DNA from: Lewinellaceae bacterium
GTDB lineage: Bacteria > Bacteroidota > Bacteroidia > Chitinophagales > Saprospiraceae
Direction of reading: 5' to 3'
Assembly (NCBI GenBank): GCA_020636095.1
Contig: JACJYN010000003.1
Location: forward strand, 186,001 to 250,000
Length of the DNA: 64,000 bases
Positions within the stretch are counted from its first letter, which is position 1; every line of letters starts with the position of its first letter. Below are positions 61,007 to 64,000 of this stretch, in pieces. A program made the position numbers and the translations under genes. The notes beneath the pieces were generated by a model. The model saw nothing but the letters and a program-made list of their open reading frames with translations, made no database searches and was not told the DNA's origin.

Positions 61007-63631
61007 ATGACGAGTAGAAAGACATGGTTATGCTCTCTGGCGATTGCCGCGCTCTTTGCCGCGTGTTCCACCCAGCAAAAAGTGACGGTCGTTCCGGTTC
61101 CGGAATACGAATTCACGCAACTGGATACGATGGTCGTTACTGCGCCCAGGAATCTGCCGGATGAAGGGAGCATGGAAGAGAAATCTTATGAACTGCCGGT
61201 TTACCACGCCAGCCAAAAGCGGGAGAGTGACCTGCTTCACACCCGCCTCGAGTTGCAGTTCGATTGGGAAAAAGAACAGGTGTTGGGGAAGGCGGCCCTT
61301 CGGCTGAAACCTTTTTTCTACCCCACTGAAACCGTCACATTGGACGCCAGGGACTTTAGCTTCCATCAGGTGTCCATGGAAGGGAAATCCGAACCGCTTG
61401 AATATAAATACGATGGGCAAAAAATAACCATTGAATTGGGCAGGGCCTTTACCCGAGACGAAACGTATACACTTTTTATCGACTATACGGCCACTCCTTC
61501 CGAATCTGGCGGCAGTGCGGCCATTACCTCCGACCGGGGCTTGTTCTTCATCAACCCCAGGGGCGAAGAAGCCGGGAAACCCCGCCAAATATGGACCCAG
61601 GGAGAAACGGAGTTCAACTCCCGGTGGTTTCCTACCATCGATAAACCCAATGAACGCTGCACGCAGGAAATGATCGTTACGGTTGAAAACGGCCTGACGG
61701 TGCTTTCCAACGGAGTATTGATGTCCAAAAAAGAAAACGGCGATGGGACCCACACCTTTTACTGGAAAATGGACCAACCCCATGCGCCCTATCTTTTTAT
61801 GCTGGCTATCGGAGACTATGCGGTGGTCGAAGAATCCTGGGAAGGTAAACCGGTTTACTATTACGTAGAACCGGAATACGAGGCGGATGCCCAGGCCATT
61901 TTCTCCCACACCAAAGAAATGCTGAGCTTCTTTTCGGAGAAGCTGGGGGTGAAATACCCCTGGCCCAAATTTGCCCAGGTGGTGGTGCGCGACTATGTAT
62001 CCGGTGCGATGGAAAATACCAGCAGCGTGATTTTTGGCGACTTTGTACAAAAACACCGCCGGGAATTGATCGACAATCACAATGAGGGCATCGTCGCCCA
62101 TGAGCTCTTTCACCACTGGTTCGGTGACCTGGTAACCTGTGAAAGCTGGGCCAACCTGACTTTGAATGAGGGCTTTGCCAATTACAGCGAGTACCTCTGG
62201 ATGGAGCACCAGTATGGGAAGGACGAAGCCGATTACCATCTTCTGAGCGAATGGAGCGGCTATTTCGGCTCTGCCCGAGGCAATGTACACCCGCTGATCT
62301 ACTTTGGCTATGAGGATAAGGAAGATATGTTCGACGCTCATAGTTATAACAAAGGCGGCTCCGTGCTACACATGTTGCGCAATTATTTAGGAGATGAAGC
62401 CTTCTGGGCGGCTTTGAATAAATACCTCTCCGATAACGCCTATACAGCCGTTGAGGCTCACGACCTTCGCCTTGCTTTTGAAGCAGTGACCGGCGAGGAT
62501 CTCAATTGGTTTTTCAATCAATGGTATTTCAGCCAGGGCCATCCCAACCTCGAAATAACGTACGGATATGATGCAGAAAAAGGGCAGGCAACCGTACAGG
62601 TAGAACAACTCCAGGACCCCGAAACCATGCCTGCTGTATTTGAATTGCCGGTGGCTATCGATATCTACCTGGGGGAAGGCGAGCCCATCCGCCAATCAGT
62701 GCGGGTGGATCAGCGCAGCCAAACCTTTTCCTTTGACGTGCCGGAGCAACCCCGCCTCATCAACTTTGATGCGGATCGGGTATTACTGGCGGAGACGAAG
62801 GACAATAAAACAGAGGAAGAACTGATCTTTCAATATTATCACGCCCCGAAATTCCTCGATCGTTATGAAGCCATATTGAAGATGGAAGACAACAATACGG
62901 CTCGTGCTCAGCAGTTGCTCGCCGATGGATTGGAGGATGCCTTCTGGGTGATCCGGGGAGTAGCCATTTCCAATATTGGAGAAGGGGCCGGTGAAGAAAC
63001 ATTGGCTCGCCTGAAGCAGATGTCGGTGGAAGACCCCCGTTCTCAGGTTCGGGTGGCTGCTTTTGAAAAATTTATGAACCTGGAGTATGCGGGCGCCGTC
63101 GAGCAGGCCAAAACGGCTATTCAGCGTGATTCAGCTTACAATGTGATCGGCGCCGCGCTGCAATACCTAAGCGTTAATGATGGTGAGGCCGCCTTAGCGT
63201 ACGCCAAAAAACTGGAAGCTGAACCGGTTGACGACATTTTGCTCGCTGTCGGGGAGATTTATTCCAGATCGGGGGATCCGGCTTATCTTCCTTTTTTTGA
63301 AAAAAACCTGGAAAAATTGGGCAGATTTTCCGCCATCTATTTCTTTGAAGCCTATCAAAATCTGGCCATGGAAGCCGGCTTGCCGGCCAGCGAACAAGCC
63401 CTCGAGCGTTTAAAACCTATGGCTTTAGATGAAATGAAGCCTTCCTGGTTGAGGTTTAGCGCTACCCGGGCCCTCAATGAGATGAGAAGGGCGTATGCCG
63501 GTAGTTCTGAGGAAGCAGAGCAGGAGTTGGCTCGCAATCTTCTTGAGGTTATCAAAGAGATCAAAGCCAAAGAAAAGAATATCCGGTTGAAGGCGTATTA
63601 TGATCAGATGCTTCCGGATGTGAAGCCGTAG
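61007..63631 (+). CDS. M1-family aminopeptidase, lipoprotein
   Basis: About 874 residues from ATG 61007 (an in-frame ATG at 60983 adds 8 residues). Lipobox AALFAACS. The M1 motifs are GAMENTSSVIF and the zinc-binding HELFHHWFGDLVTCESWANL TLNEGFA with catalytic glutamate, followed by the tyrosine region. The C-terminal 250 residues form HEAT/ERAP1-like helical repeats (LARLKQMSVEDPRSQVRVAA and later). It removes N-terminal residues from peptides in the periplasm. It is probably the only gene of its transcript. An inverted repeat (CCGTCATT/AATGACGG) lies downstream at 63785. Confidence 0.92.
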   Translation: MTSRKTWLCSLAIAALFAACSTQQKVTVVPVPEYEFTQLDTMVVTAPRNLPDEGSMEEKSYELPVYHASQKRESDLLHTRLELQFDWEKEQVLGKAALRLKPFFYPTETVTLDARDFSFHQVSMEGKSEPLEYKYDGQKITIELGRAFTRDETYTLFIDYTATPSESGGSAAITSDRGLFFINPRGEEAGKPRQIWTQGETEFNSRWFPTIDKPNERCTQEMIVTVENGLTVLSNGVLMSKKENGDGTHTFYWKMDQPHAPYLFMLAIGDYAVVEESWEGKPVYYYVEPEYEADAQAIFSHTKEMLSFFSEKLGVKYPWPKFAQVVVRDYVSGAMENTSSVIFGDFVQKHRRELIDNHNEGIVAHELFHHWFGDLVTCESWANLTLNEGFANYSEYLWMEHQYGKDEADYHLLSEWSGYFGSARGNVHPLIYFGYEDKEDMFDAHSYNKGGSVLHMLRNYLGDEAFWAALNKYLSDNAYTAVEAHDLRLAFEAVTGEDLNWFFNQWYFSQGHPNLEITYGYDAEKGQATVQVEQLQDPETMPAVFELPVAIDIYLGEGEPIRQSVRVDQRSQTFSFDVPEQPRLINFDADRVLLAETKDNKTEEELIFQYYHAPKFLDRYEAILKMEDNNTARAQQLLADGLEDAFWVIRGVAISNIGEGAGEETLARLKQMSVEDPRSQVRVAAFEKFMNLEYAGAVEQAKTAIQRDSAYNVIGAALQYLSVNDGEAALAYAKKLEAEPVDDILLAVGEIYSRSGDPAYLPFFEKNLEKLGRFSAIYFFEAYQNLAMEAGLPASEQALERLKPMALDEMKPSWLRFSATRALNEMRRAYAGSSEEAEQELARNLLEVIKEIKAKEKNIRLKAYYDQMLPDVKP

Positions 63632-63784
63632 TTGAGGGCTTGTACTTTGAAGGGAAAACTTGTCAGGTACTATTAGGGCAACTTGACATTTAGGTAAATC
63701 TTAGTTAATTTACCTGCTCTTCTGTGCTATATCATATCCCAGCAAATCCAACTTGAGAATATCCATTAGCTAGTGGAAAGGCAT

Positions 63785-63806
63785 CCGTCATTTTGAATAA
63801 TGACGG
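63785..63806. terminator. Weak hairpin after the aminopeptidase gene
   Basis: CCGTCATT / AATGACGG with loop TTGAAT, no T-tract. The 306-bp gap 63632-63937 has no other recognisable signal. Confidence 0.4.
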
Positions 63807-63937
63807 GTAAAAGCCAATTTAATACAGAATACAGGCATCATTGTGTTAAATTGCTGAGGCGGCCGATCTTTTCCCGGCCCTGGGAGTTGTTGTTATTGAT
63901 TTAATCTTTTTCAGAAAAAACGAAGTTGCTGACCCTA

Positions 63938-64000
63938 TGGTGACACAAGATAACTACCGGCTGTTAATCAACAAGCTAGACCAGTTCATTCGGAAATATT
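63938..64000 (+). CDS. Start of a DUF4175-like protein gene (cut by window end)
   Basis: ATG 63938 followed by VTQDNYRLLINKLDQFIRKY and then the window ends. The opening (x-LINKLDxFIRKYY) is typical of large Bacteroidota membrane proteins with a DUF4175 domain. Identification rests on 21 residues only. Confidence 0.5.

Overview
The window reads as chromosome of a Bacteroidota bacterium, most likely of the Saprospiraceae/Lewinella type. The evidence is a T9SS C-terminal sorting domain, a TonB-dependent receptor paired with a DUF4249 lipoprotein, DUF4294 and DUF4175-like proteins, and promoters of the Bacteroidota form (TTG, about 20 nt, TAnnTTTG). The family name is inference, and no rRNA is present to settle it. 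Most of the 64 kb is housekeeping: peroxiredoxin, PfkB kinase, a tandem-domain phosphofructokinase, YifB, CysS, AspS, HemA, heme A synthase, SRAP, Dtd, MazG-like, NAD kinase, aldehyde dehydrogenase, YqeY, RsmA, PdxA, OmpA and an M1 aminopeptidase.

Layout. 1-3040: thioredoxin-fold end, VWA/CoxE-like protein, Bcp, PfkB kinase. 3180-8180: accessory island at a tRNA-Asn gene. It holds two tRNA-Asn derivatives whose anticodon loop is replaced by a 20-nt hairpin, a GIY-YIG nuclease, a GIY-YIG/integrase chimera, a recombinase-like HTH remnant, a toxin-antitoxin pair between imperfect inverted repeats, a caspase-FISUMP fusion, a dead propeller gene and a palindrome-interrupted metalloprotease fragment. 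8181-13340: tandem PFK, then an ECF sigma / anti-sigma / Spy-like cluster ending in a T9SS-exported protein. 13774-24382: YifB, CysS, a collapsed toxin-antitoxin locus, DUF4294, two periplasmic amidohydrolases, a methyltransferase. 24383-37000: a MITE and heptamer repeats, HemA with a Crp/Fnr-type palindrome upstream, an SLC12-like transporter, AspS, a deleted hydrolase, a YfbK-like VWA protein, an amidohydrolase lipoprotein, heme A synthase. 37630-53730: DNA and nucleotide maintenance, PrsW, a tRNA-queuosine mannosyltransferase-like protein, a SpoIIE phosphatase, BamA-like, NAD kinase, aldehyde dehydrogenase, YqeY, RsmA. 53959-64000: PdxA, TonB receptor with DUF4249, OmpA, hydrolase, M1 aminopeptidase, and the start of a DUF4175-like gene.

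The most unusual material is the tRNA-Asn island and the small intergenic repeats. One 112-bp element occurs twice (24.5 and 58.6 kb), 108 of 112 bases identical, each copy with its own 9-bp target duplication, so it is a genuine non-autonomous transposon. Three further elements with terminal inverted repeats and several heptamer (CGAACAN) arrays lie between genes. No CRISPR array, prophage or complete insertion sequence was seen.
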